This document shows, one piece after another, positions 1-9,595 of a DNA stretch of 64,000 nt. Origin of the DNA: Amanita rubescens (Eukaryota; Basidiomycota; Agaricomycetes; Agaricales; Amanitaceae); contig WION01000157.1 in NCBI GenBank assembly GCA_015039365.1, positions 55,045 to 119,044 on the forward strand, in the 5' to 3' direction. Positions within the stretch are counted from its first letter, which is position 1, and every line of letters starts with the position of its first letter. A program made the translations under genes and the position numbers. The notes below the pieces were generated by a model. That model ran no database searches. It was not told the origin of the DNA and saw only the letters and a program-made list of their open reading frames with translations.

Positions 1-1303
1 CTGTTGGAATCTAAGATTATTTTGAGCACACCACTGTTTTTCTGAGGCTGTAGTGAAACATAGGTCTCAGTCTTATATCCAGTCTCTGATGGACATTTAA
101 ATCCCAGGTATTGAATAGCCAATAGCCGAGCTGTGGCTTGCCACACTGTGCCAAATAACACACAGCCACAAGTGACTTTGCAACTTAAGACAGCTAGTCA
201 CACATTGTGATGACCTTCCTCTTCAGGAAGGAGCACTGAATTTTGACATTGTGTACAGTGACCACCACGCATTCATTAACTCATTAACTAAAATAAAATG
301 GCCTTGGACCTGCCACACAAAGTGGTGGCCCATGCTTGCCAAGTCCATATTGGGTACACATGTGTTCTGCCAACCCTTTTTCATTTTTGTACTATTGTTA
401 ACTGTTAATTCATGTTCCTCTGGCTATGTTTGAACATAAGCTTAAAAGAGGAAATAAGGCTTATCAGGCTGTTTGGGGGGGGGTCACCTTGATCATGTTA
501 TATCTCATCCATATGTATCTTGACAGATTTGCATCTACCAGGGCACAATTTGAAGGGCTTTCACCACCCTTTCTGATGATGCTAGCTGTTTTGTGAGTGA
601 TCCCCTCATTCATCTGCTATTCAATGCTTTCTGATGAATCATGTCCATTTTGGGTGGGCTACTTTGTTCCAGGTCATATCTCATCCATTCCTTAATGGAT
701 TTCCATCATCTAGAGTGTAATTTGAATGCCATTTGATACTAGTAGTATTACACTGTGTGATAAGTTATTATAACCATCAAAAACCAGTCATGACTGGTCA
801 TGCATCAGTTCCACATTTTCTGCATTTCTACAGAACTGTGACTGGAACTGCTATCCAGGCAGCATAACTGGAACCAAAGGTCCAGTCATTACCAGTCATG
901 GTTCAGTCCAGTTCCAGTTATTTTCCAGTCACAAGGACTGGACCTTTAAACACTACTAATCACTCGAGATCGAACGCAGAAATGAGAATGAGACTGGATT
1001 GCATCTATGGATGACAGAAACAATCGTAAGGCTAGCGAATACCTAGGTAGCCTTCAGTATATACAGTAACCCTCAAAACTGTTCCAATGTTTGGCTATCC
1101 TGAAGAGATTGACCTACCATGCAATGGGAAGAATTTACAAAATTAGTGGAAATTCACAGATGATAGTGTAGCATCTGAGCTTGAATTTGAGCCTATAACA
1201 TTGTCAATTGAGTCAGTGGTTCATGATATATAAAATGATCTGTGAGGCCATGTCATTGGAATGGTTTTGTGGCTGCCATTATAAAATTACAAAATATGGT
1301 ATC
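1..1303. other. Non-coding, no gene recognised; CCAGTC-rich patch
   Basis: No convincing reading frame or domain is visible; the short open frames look random. Bases 778-950 contain a dense cluster of CCAGTC and its complement GACTGG in mixed orientation (about ten occurrences), which could fold or mark the end of an old repeat. The stretch just before 1304 should hold one end of the Tc1/mariner relic, but I could not define a terminal repeat. Confidence 0.4.
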
Positions 1304-2014
1304 CTAGTACTTTGTACTGCCTCCCTTTGCTTCTATTACAGCCTGCACCCTCCTAGGCATACTCTCAATCAAATCCTGACAAACCTTGGGGTCAATCTTG
1401 TCCCATTCAACCTGTACCCGCTCCCACAACTCCAGTATCCCATTGGGCTGGGTTTCATAGTTTGCAAGCCTTCTTTTGAGGTGATGCCAAAGGTGCTCAA
1501 TAGGATTGAGGTCTGGAGACTGTGCTTCAATTCCATGGTCATCAAACCACTTCTTGGCCAATTTGCAGGTGTGCTTGGGGTCATTGTCCTGCTGAAAGAT
1601 GACATCTTCAGCTTCCTTTCCATAATAATCAAGGCTGGCTTGAAGGTCATCCTCCAGAATGTCAACATACAGCTGCCCATCCATCCTCCCATCAATTTTG
1701 CAAGCCATACCTGGTCCCTCCCACATCATACACCCCTATACCATCACTGACCCACCCCCAAACTTCAGTGTACCCTGCACCAACCTCTCACTGAGACCCT
1801 CCCCTGCCTTCTTCCAAGCCCATTTCCTCCCATCTGACCCCAGACAATTGATTTTAGTCTCATCTGACCACACCACCTTCTTCCAGTCCTCTAGAGTCCA
1901 ATGCCTGTGTGCTAGAGCAAAATCCAGCCTATTGCGCTTATGTTGTGCTGTGAGTAATGGCTTTTTCTTCTTCACAACAGCCTTCATCCCAGCCTTTTTC
2001 AAGCATCTTGTTAA
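1304..2014 (-). pseudogene. Tc1/mariner transposase, truncated with in-frame amber stop
   Basis: Cut-and-paste DNA transposase of the Tc1 branch (DDE catalytic fold). Three catalytic blocks are visible in order on the minus strand: WSDET (first Asp), QQDNDPKHT (second Asp) and SPDLNPIEHLW (Glu), which gives DD34E-type spacing. The frame is continuous from about 2014 to the stop at 1304 except for one TAG at 1738-1736. That stop falls in the block GGGSVMV-stop-G, where Tc1 proteins normally have Trp, so a TGG to TAG change is likely. The N-terminal DNA-binding part is missing because the sequence runs into a gypsy LTR fragment at 2015. The copy cannot make an active enzyme. Confidence 0.9.
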
Positions 2015-2158
2015 GTTTGTTCGTTCACTGATAAGTCAAGCCTATCAGGTACCGTAGGTTCCTCAAGGGAGTTCCGGCACTTAAGAACGTTCAAAAAATA
2101 AGAGTGTTATCGGATAAGTCCTCAAGGGAGCTTAGACGATAACGAGACAGATTTTGAC
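2015..2158 (-). repeat. Gypsy LTR fragment
   Basis: About 144 bases match 6887-7030, the 3' part (in element sense) of the LTR of the gypsy element at 6881-15377, with only a few differences. The first six bases of the LTR and everything after base 150 are missing. It is flanked by the Tc1 relic on one side and the palindrome on the other, with no target duplication, so it is a leftover of rearrangement. Confidence 0.85.
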
Positions 2159-4995
2159 ACCTGTTAAGCCGGCAAAGAACTGTTAATTAGCAGTGGACAC
2201 AGGCCCTGTGTCCCTTGGTAATTAGCAAGGATGTTGGGCTTGCGGCTCACTTTCAATAAATCCCAATAATTATATAGGGAAATTTTGATGAAGTCCCTTT
2301 TCCCACAACTAAAGTTACCATTTTTGGAAGGTGGGGGATGTTTGTACATGTTATGAGATGGGAATTGGATCAAAATAAAGGAACAAGGGGATAATTGCCA
2401 TATTTGGTAAGATGGGTAGATTCCAAATAAGGAAAGCAAGTTAGGATGCCATTTTTGGAAGGTTGTGAGGGTGTTTGTACATATTTGTACATGTTATGGC
2501 ACAAATTCCTTATTTGGAAATAGTTGCCAGATGTCAAATAAGGTGAAATGGGAAGCAATGTGATCGTGGGAAAATATTTCCTAAAATGGAAAGTGATTAC
2601 GTAATCTCAGGGTCAATGAAATGTGTAGCCTTGGTCAGTGGCTTTCTAAATGTGGTTGTATGACAGTGTTTGGTGCTGATTTCATTGAGATATTCACTAA
2701 TTGATTTTCAGGGTCAAATTTCTAAAAAAGGAAATAGATAATGTAATGTGTGCTTTAGGATCCAGTGGTGCATTTCCAAAAATGGAAATAGCGCACTTCG
2801 GACTTGCCATTTTGGGACATATCTGCTCACTGTTGGTCATGATGAGCAGAAAGAAATTGCAATATCTCCCTTAATACTGAATGTTTTTGTGGCGCGTTTT
2901 TTGGAACATATTCCTTATATGTATATGCACCTATCCACTATGTTAGAATGTAAAAAATGCAAGTGGTTTCTGTCAGAATGCAACATGTCTTGCTCACTGT
3001 TGACAACAGTGAGGAGCAACAAATGACAATATCTCCATCAATACTGGTTATTTCTGTGGCGCTTTTTTTGGTATGTCCCTATTAGGCACATAGGAAGGCA
3101 CTTGGAATGTTAGAATGCAAATAGTATGTACCAATCATGCCACAAATGAAATTGGTGTGCTCACTGTCTGCCATGATGAGCAGCCATATCTCCATCAATA
3201 CTGGTTATTTCTGTGGCGCTTTTTTTGGTATGTCCCTATTAGGCACATAGGAAGGCACTTGGAATGTTAGAATGCAAATAGTATGTACCAATCATGCCAC
3301 AAATGAAATTGGTGTGCTCACTGTCTGCCATGATGAGCAGCCATATCTCCACCAAAACAGGATCTTCCTGTGGCGCTTTTTTGGATTCTGATTCCTTATC
3401 ATAACAGAGTGTCATTCAGGGTATCTGAAAGCAGATTACCCTGCTGATTAATGTGTAGTTTTCAGTTTCATGATAAAAGACTGAACATGATACAGAAAGA
3501 GTGGCTGACAAGTTGACATGTCAGGATAAATGGGAGATTCCACTTGATCTTGCCTAGGGATCCTCTGTTGTGACCCTCCCAATGTTTATCTTTGTTATGT
3601 GTGATCCCAAATCAAAAAAAGCGCCACAGAAAGATCTTGTTTTGGTGGAGATATGGCTGCTCATCATGGCAGACAGTGAGCACACCAATTTCATTTGTGG
3701 CATGATTGGTATGTACTATTTGTATTCTGACATGCCAAACACCTTCCTATATCCCTAATGGGGACATACCAAAAAAGTGCCACAGAAATAACCAGTATTG
3801 ATGGAGATATGGCTGCTCATCATGGCAGACAGTGAGCACACCAATTTCATTTGTGGCATGATTGGTACATACTATTTGCATTCTAACATTCCAAGTGCCT
3901 TCCTATGTGCCTAATAGGGACATACCAAAAAAAGCGCCACAGAAATAACCAGTATTGATGGAGATATGGCTGCTCATCATGGCAGACAGTGAGCACACCA
4001 ATTTCATTTGTGGCATGATTGGTACATACTATTTGCATTCTAACATTCCAAGTGCCTTCCTATGTGCCTAATAGGGACATACCAAAAAAAGCGCCACAGA
4101 AATAACCAGTATTGATGGAGATATTGTCATTTGTTGCTCCTCACTGTTGTCAACAGTGAGCAAGACATGTTGCATTCTGACAGAAACCACTTGCATTTTT
4201 TACATTCTAACATAGTGGATAGGTGCATATACATATAAGGAATATGTTCCAAAAAACGCGCCACAAAAACATTCAGTATTAAGGGAGATATTGCAATTTC
4301 TTTCTGCTCATCATGACCAACAGTGAGCAGATATGTCCCAAAATGGCAAGTCCGAAGTGCGCTATTTCCATTTTTGGAAATGCACCACTGGATCCTAAAG
4401 CACACATTACATTATCTATTTCCTTTTTTAGAAATTTGACCCTGAAAATCAATTAGTGAATATCTCAATGAAATCAGCACCAAACACTGTCATACAACCA
4501 CATTTAGAAAGCCACTGACCAAGGCTACACATTTCATTGACCCTGAGATTACGTAATCACTTTCCATTTTAGGAAATATTTTCCCACGATCACATTGCTT
4601 CCCATTTCACCTTATTTGACATCTGGCAACTATTTCCAAATAAGGAATTTGTGCCATAACATGTACAAATATGTACAAACACCCTCACAACCTTCCAAAA
4701 ATGGCATCCTAACTTGCTTTCCTTATTTGGAATCTACCCATCTTACCAAATATGGCAATTATCCCCTTGTTCCTTTATTTTGATCCAATTCCCATCTCAT
4801 AACATGTACAAACATCCCCCACCTTCCAAAAATGGTAACTTTAGTTGTGGGAAAAGGGACTTCATCAAAATTTCCCTATATAATTATTGGGATTTATTGA
4901 AAGTGAGCCGCAAGCCCAACATCCTTGCTAATTACCAAGGGACACAGGGCCTGTGTCCACTGCTAATTAACAGTTCTTTGCTGGCTTAACAGGTG
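2158..4995. repeat. Near-perfect 2.8-kb palindrome (foldback-like element)
   Basis: Position x pairs with 7153-x. The outer arms 2158-3344 and 3809-4995 (about 1,187 bases each) are almost identical; one clear difference is CCGGC against CTGGC near the tips. The ends are CACCTGTTAAG and CTTAACAGGTG. The centre holds a 157-base tandem repeat and a non-paired spacer of about 225 bases (3391-3616). The arms contain mirrored short open frames with no recognisable protein. No target duplication is visible and the flanks are unrelated (gypsy LTR left, copia gag right). It could be a foldback transposon or a product of hairpin-mediated duplication. Confidence 0.85.
3029..4124. repeat. 157-base tandem repeat inside the palindrome core
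   Basis: Units start with ATATCTCC at 3029, 3186 and 3343 on the left (period exactly 157; the third is partial). The right side carries the inverted units 4124-3968, 3967-3811, a more divergent extra unit 3810-3654 and a partial unit to 3617. A shared inner block reads TGTGGCGCTTTTTT, then GGTATGTCCC, then the AATTGGTGTGCTCACTG region. Unequal unit number makes the centre of the palindrome asymmetric. Confidence 0.85.
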
Positions 4996-6523
4996 CAATG
5001 AAGTCATCTCGACAAGGAGACATGTGCCAGTGGCTGGCCCCGGAATCGTATAAGTCCCAAGCGCAAAGACTATTGCTTTGATTCGTAGCGGCAAAGGCAA
5101 TAACTGCAGGTGGGATAAAAACGGGTGTTTCATCGATTTCCAGGCCATCCCCATTGGGACCGTGATTGTTGTCGAATTTCCGAGGTAAATTCGCTTCACC
5201 CCTACATTCACCGGGTCTAAAAGAAAATTTTGCAAACTTCTCTTCAGACCTTCGACAATTCAACCATGTAGTAAATGCGTCCCAATCTTCCACGAGATCC
5301 ATCAATTCGGATGGTGCGTCCTCGTCCTCCGTGAGATAACCTTCATTCTCATCAATTTCAGTGAGAAAATCATCAAAATCCTCCCCCTCGCTCTCAAGCT
5401 CGACCATTGCGGTCCAAGCTCCGATAACGGATTCGTCAACAGCAGAGTTAGCGCCAGGCTTCTTTGACGAAGACGAGGAGTTGGAAGATGAACCAGAACC
5501 CGACGAACCGCTAGGTCCAGGTCCTTTGCTTCCTCCGGAATTCCCACCAGACTGATTATCTTTCTTTTCTCCTTTCGGACTAGGACAGTTATTCTTTCTA
5601 TGTCCTTTTCCGCCGCAGTTCCAACACTCGCCGAATCGTCCGCGACGATTTTGGTTGTATTGACGACCGCCACCCGCTCTAGTGCCAGGTTTCTCACTAG
5701 AGACGGTTGCAAGTGCTGTACCCGAAGGATTCGCAGTGCTAGGTGAGGGTTTTGTACGACCCTTCCTATCGGCTTCACGCCGATCCCATTCCTCGGTAGC
5801 CAGTATCATCAACGCCTCAGCGTCGAGCCCCATATCTCTCGCCTTGCCTTTATCAGAGGACGTCTCTGATTCCGAAGCAGTCTGCAGATTCATCAAAGCA
5901 AACACCTTCATTCCGGCCGAGATATTTGCGAGGAATGTCGAAATTTCGGATGGAACGAAATTTATGATAAGCGAACGGTAATCCTCCTCGCTGATTGAAA
6001 TACCGAGATTCAGCAATGTAACATGCTTCATACAGACTTTATCAAATTGAACCCGTAAGTCCGCGCCTTTTTCGTATTGCATGCCCATGAATTCCGAGTG
6101 CAAGTTTGACCTCATAAGCATAGACTTCTGGGTAAACTCCTGCACGATGGCCGCCCAAACTTCGGCCACGGTATCCTTATTCAGATACTTCGTGAATATT
6201 GCATCTGGAAGCTTCTGAGTAAGAAGGTAATTGGCAAGATCCTCTTTTTCCTGCCACGACGCAAGTTCTTTATCAAAATCTTTCTGTTCCGTACTCGACG
6301 GATTCTCCTTCGTCAAAACCGGCTTTTTGCTAGACCCGTCGAAATGGCCGTACACCTTCTTCTGTTTCACTGCAATAAGGAAACGACTCTTGAAGATGAC
6401 CCAATTCGACCCTGTAGCCTCAAGCTTTTCGACGGCGCTCGAGAAATCTGTCAAAGAAACAGCTGTAGTACTTTGCTCCGCGAAACTGGACAAAACGGAG
6501 TGAACACTGATAATCTTGTATGA
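4996..6523 (-). pseudogene. Ty1/copia Gag and start of protease, truncated
   Basis: Gag of a copia element: UBN2/DUF4219-like capsid region, then a CCHC zinc knuckle CWNCGGKGHRKNNC, a Ser/Gly-rich linker, an acidic stretch and the start of the aspartic protease with LYDSGAS. The protein breaks off a few residues after this motif where the palindrome begins at 4995; the integrase, reverse transcriptase and RNase H are gone. The frame is open from 6523 and runs without an ATG through its N-terminus (first start-like codon is TTG at 6493). A splice acceptor-like AG lies just upstream (GATTATCAG). Confidence 0.9.
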
Positions 6524-6880
6524 TCATTCGCATTCATCACAATTCATCAGGAGCGAACGTGATCACTGGTGATCACTGGTGATCATTGATGATCACCGAT
6601 TATTGTTGATGATCCATCGTGAGGCGGGGTGAGCGAACGTGAGCCAACCATTAACAGATTTTACCTTCTGAAGCCATTTCATCGTGACCGGCCATTGACA
6701 ATGATGAACGAACGTGACTTAGTGTTAGCAAGCAGCCCGACAGTCTGTAGCACAACAGTGGATGCTCGTGAAGGGTTCGTGAACATGTTTGATCATCGGC
6801 AACCAATAGTGATTCTTTCATGATTTGTAGACGGCAGAACTTATGAGCAAAATTATTGTCTGAGTTATATACAAGTTTGC
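6524..6880. other. Leader of the truncated copia; TGATCA-rich
   Basis: This lies upstream of the copia Gag on the minus strand and up to the gypsy insertion point. It has no gene. Bases 6521-6620 carry repeated TGATCA or GATGATC palindromes and GTGATCACTG units, and GAGCGAACGTGA-like motifs recur to 6720. The last five bases, TTTGC (6876-6880), are the target duplication of the neighbouring gypsy element. Confidence 0.5.
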
Positions 6881-7309
6881 TGTTACGTTTGTTCGTTCAC
6901 TGATAAGTCAAGCCTATTAGGTACCGTAGGTTCCTCAAGGGAGTTCCGGCACTTAAGAACGTTCAAAGTATAAGAGTGTTATCGGATAAGTCCTCAAGGG
7001 AACTTAGACGATAACGAGACAGATTTTGACTGTTAAAACTAGACTGAGGTCTAGTCGTATATTTGCGTGATTTATATAGTACAAAGTACATACGCAAATA
7101 TGGTAAGTATATACACATGTGATAATGAAAACGGTTACATGTGATAATGAAACGGTTAACATGTGAAAACGACATACATGTGATAAAAGTAATTGGCATA
7201 TGATAAACGATGAATGTTCCGGAAGGAACGCATATGCAAATAATGAAATAGGAGGAATGACATAGATGATAAAATAAGAAAAGATAGGCCATGACGTACG
7301 TTTGTAACA
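6881..7309 (-). repeat. 3' LTR of gypsy element 1
   Basis: It begins TGTTACGTTTG and ends GTTTGTAACA and matches 14949-15377 over its whole length. It is preceded on the plus strand by TTTGC, the target duplication. Confidence 0.95.
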
Positions 7310-7311
7310 TA

Positions 7312-7322
7312 GCCCTTCTCCT
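7312..7322 (-). promoter_or_regulatory. Polypurine tract of gypsy element 1
   Basis: On the minus strand AGGAGAAGGGC lies directly before the 3' LTR, the usual site for second-strand priming. Confidence 0.7.
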
Positions 7323-7366
7323 ACATACGAAGTCCAATATTCACCGAATATTGAAATAATTTGTGA

Positions 7367-9595
7367 CTATGTGTCACGGTTGTGTTCGGCGTCGCTATCA
7401 TAGGTGTAAGAGTCTTCGTTTCCTTGCCAAGGGTGACGACGGCGACGACGGTTATCGGTAAGACGTTCTTGAAGAGTTGGTCGTTCTTCTCGTGTATTCG
7501 AGGCGGTCATAGTGGCGACATGTCGTGTCGACTGTCCTCGTGTGGATTGGCCTCGACGGTTTCCAAGGTTTCGTCGTGATGGTGGAGGTCCAGTAGTAGT
7601 AGTAGTGAAGCGGTTGCCTGGAGGACGAGTATTTGTCCCTCGTCGTCTTCTTTCGATAAGCGGGGAAGGTTCGCCTTGTTCGAGTTGGGCGGAATCGATA
7701 GTAGTAGCGGGCGAAGCGGTAGAGATTCGTCTTTCAGGGATTTGTTCAAACGGGGTGGGCAGCGATGATTGTGTCATAGCGTCTGGATAAGTGGGAGGCG
7801 GGGTTTCCTCATGCACCGGTCCTCGGCGTATTTCTCGTCGTCGATGGTGTTCGGTAGTGTGATGCGGGGCTCCGCACATGTAACAACCTTGAGTTCCAGG
7901 GATGTCTTCTCCCTCGAAGGCTAGGTTATTCGGTTCGAATGATACCAGTCGTTCGGCTGAGGGATCAGGTCCGTGCAGGTGAAAGATGGTGCGACGTGTC
8001 GGGTTTTCAAGGATAGGGACATCGCGTCCTTCAATTGTATGTCCTGTTTGAAGTGCGATGACGGCGGCGTCTTGGTATTCGTTACTGGCATTGGGTCTGT
8101 TAGGGTTACGATCGTGCCTCCACACGAGATTGTTAATCGTCGTTTGTAGTTGTCGTAATATAGTTATGTCCCAACCATCAGGGGTCATCATCGGGTTGAG
8201 TTGGTCACTAAGGGTTCGAATTCGTTCGAACGTGGCATTGACGGGAGTGCGGGGAAATACAGGGCGTCCGTGCATCCAGGCCATGCCAGTGTCTAAAGCG
8301 GGTTGTCGTGTCGGTTGGATGAAATGGTGACGATGTCCGGCGGTGGTAAGACGGGTTGCTTCTTCGAGGTATACGTCTCCTCGTAGATCACAAAACCAAT
8401 GAATATTATTCCAGATCATCAAAGTGATCCAGCGGTTGTGTTGCGGTTCTCGGAACCGACGGGTGAGATTAATGATGACGTTGACGAGGGCCATCAGATC
8501 AGGGCGAACATATCTATTCAAGATGAACAGATAGTTGTTGGCAAAGGTCCAGGACGTGAACAACGTCCAGATTCTGTAAAAGGCTCGTCGTATTATCGGA
8601 TCGACGAAGGAGGGGATGGCGTAATGCGTCAAGATGACGTTTATGGTGGGAATGTCGGGTGCGGGTACGTTAAAGTTGTCGTCATTGACAGAGGCGTGCT
8701 GGAAATAGAACCTAGGAATAGGTCCTTCGGCAGGGAGTCTAGGTACTGGGCTCATGGATCGAGCGTGGGTTTCCCTCATTAAATCCAACGGGGTGTAAAG
8801 GGGCCTTGGCGATGGAGTGTCTTCTGGGAAGACAATAGGGATCGAGATGGGATTGACGAGTCTTTCATTGATCTCGTCGTCGGTGATGGCGTTAGCGGTG
8901 ACAACATCAAGTTCGGCGGCGACAGCATTAGCAGCAGCAGAGATGGCGGCAGTGGTTGCAGCATTAGTGGCGGCAATGGTCCTTGCTCTTTCAAGGTAGT
9001 TGTTTACGAGTTCTTCGTCGATGGGAGGAATTCCCATAGTAAAGGCGGTGGTGTTAAACATAAGTAGTCCTTCTCGCATGATCCGGATATCTTCAGGGGT
9101 AGTATCGGGATGTGGTCCGCGTGCGTAGGTGATGACCATTTGGTCTCTGGTGGCGAATACTTGAGCTACCATTTCTTGCATCTCAAGTGACACAGGAATA
9201 TTAGGGGGAATAGCGTTCCCCATATCTGTGACGTTTCGCATTAGTTCTTCTATCGTAGAAGCGTTCGATGATGGGAAGGTATAGGATGAGTCAGAAGATG
9301 AAGAATCTTCATTTCGGGGTACGAATTCCTCGTCAGAAGGAATTATAGGGAACCATTCTGTGCCGATGGATATATAATGTAACATACAGGTAGGAGGAGG
9401 AATTGGCAATGGCGTGGGCGATTCCTCTCTGGAAGGGGTCGGAGGGATGGTTTCCTCGACGACCGTTGAAGTGGCTGGAGTAGCAGCGGCGGATAGGTTA
9501 TCAATGGGGGAGGACATGGTTTCAAGAACGGCGTTTTCGTGATTTATGAGTAGTGGGGATAATTGCTGTAATTCCATGTTGTTCTTTATATTCAT
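7367..9595 (-). CDS. Third ORF of gypsy element 1, zinc-motif protein of unknown function
   Basis: A 742-residue ORF after pol, in the place where env sits in retroviruses; its ATG overlaps the end of pol by 74 bases. There is no signal peptide and no convincing membrane segment, so it is not an obvious envelope. The N-terminus is Ser/Thr/Pro-rich, a mid part (about 195-240) is Ala-rich and probably helical, and a more hydrophobic, Trp-containing core spans about 330-430. A C-x2-C-x3-H-x4-H motif lies at C571, C574, H578, H583. The C-terminus is strongly basic (RRRR and TRG stretches). The equivalent ORF of gypsy element 2 has the same motif spacing. The role is unknown; nucleic acid binding is my inference. 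Confidence 0.85.
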   Translation of the reverse strand: MNIKNNMELQQLSPLLINHENAVLETMSSPIDNLSAAATPATSTVVEETIPPTPSREESPTPLPIPPPTCMLHYISIGTEWFPIIPSDEEFVPRNEDSSSSDSSYTFPSSNASTIEELMRNVTDMGNAIPPNIPVSLEMQEMVAQVFATRDQMVITYARGPHPDTTPEDIRIMREGLLMFNTTAFTMGIPPIDEELVNNYLERARTIAATNAATTAAISAAANAVAAELDVVTANAITDDEINERLVNPISIPIVFPEDTPSPRPLYTPLDLMRETHARSMSPVPRLPAEGPIPRFYFQHASVNDDNFNVPAPDIPTINVILTHYAIPSFVDPIIRRAFYRIWTLFTSWTFANNYLFILNRYVRPDLMALVNVIINLTRRFREPQHNRWITLMIWNNIHWFCDLRGDVYLEEATRLTTAGHRHHFIQPTRQPALDTGMAWMHGRPVFPRTPVNATFERIRTLSDQLNPMMTPDGWDITILRQLQTTINNLVWRHDRNPNRPNASNEYQDAAVIALQTGHTIEGRDVPILENPTRRTIFHLHGPDPSAERLVSFEPNNLAFEGEDIPGTQGCYMCGAPHHTTEHHRRREIRRGPVHEETPPPTYPDAMTQSSLPTPFEQIPERRISTASPATTIDSAQLEQGEPSPLIERRRRGTNTRPPGNRFTTTTTGPPPSRRNLGNRRGQSTRGQSTRHVATMTASNTREERPTLQERLTDNRRRRRHPWQGNEDSYTYDSDAEHNRDT

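Noticed and set aside
1208..1750. Plus-strand 180-codon ORF over the Tc1 relic
   Set aside because: It is the antisense shadow of the transposase and has no domain.
2164..4989. Mirrored open frames in the palindrome arms as protein genes
   Set aside because: They are low-complexity, lack domains, and exist twice only because the arms are copies of each other.
2146..5003. Target duplication around the palindrome
   Set aside because: The flanking bases ATTTTGA and CAATGAA do not match at any offset I tried.
7367..9595. Retrovirus-like envelope for the third ORF of the gypsy elements
   Set aside because: Neither protein has a signal peptide, membrane anchor or cleavage site; the zinc motif and basic tail point elsewhere.
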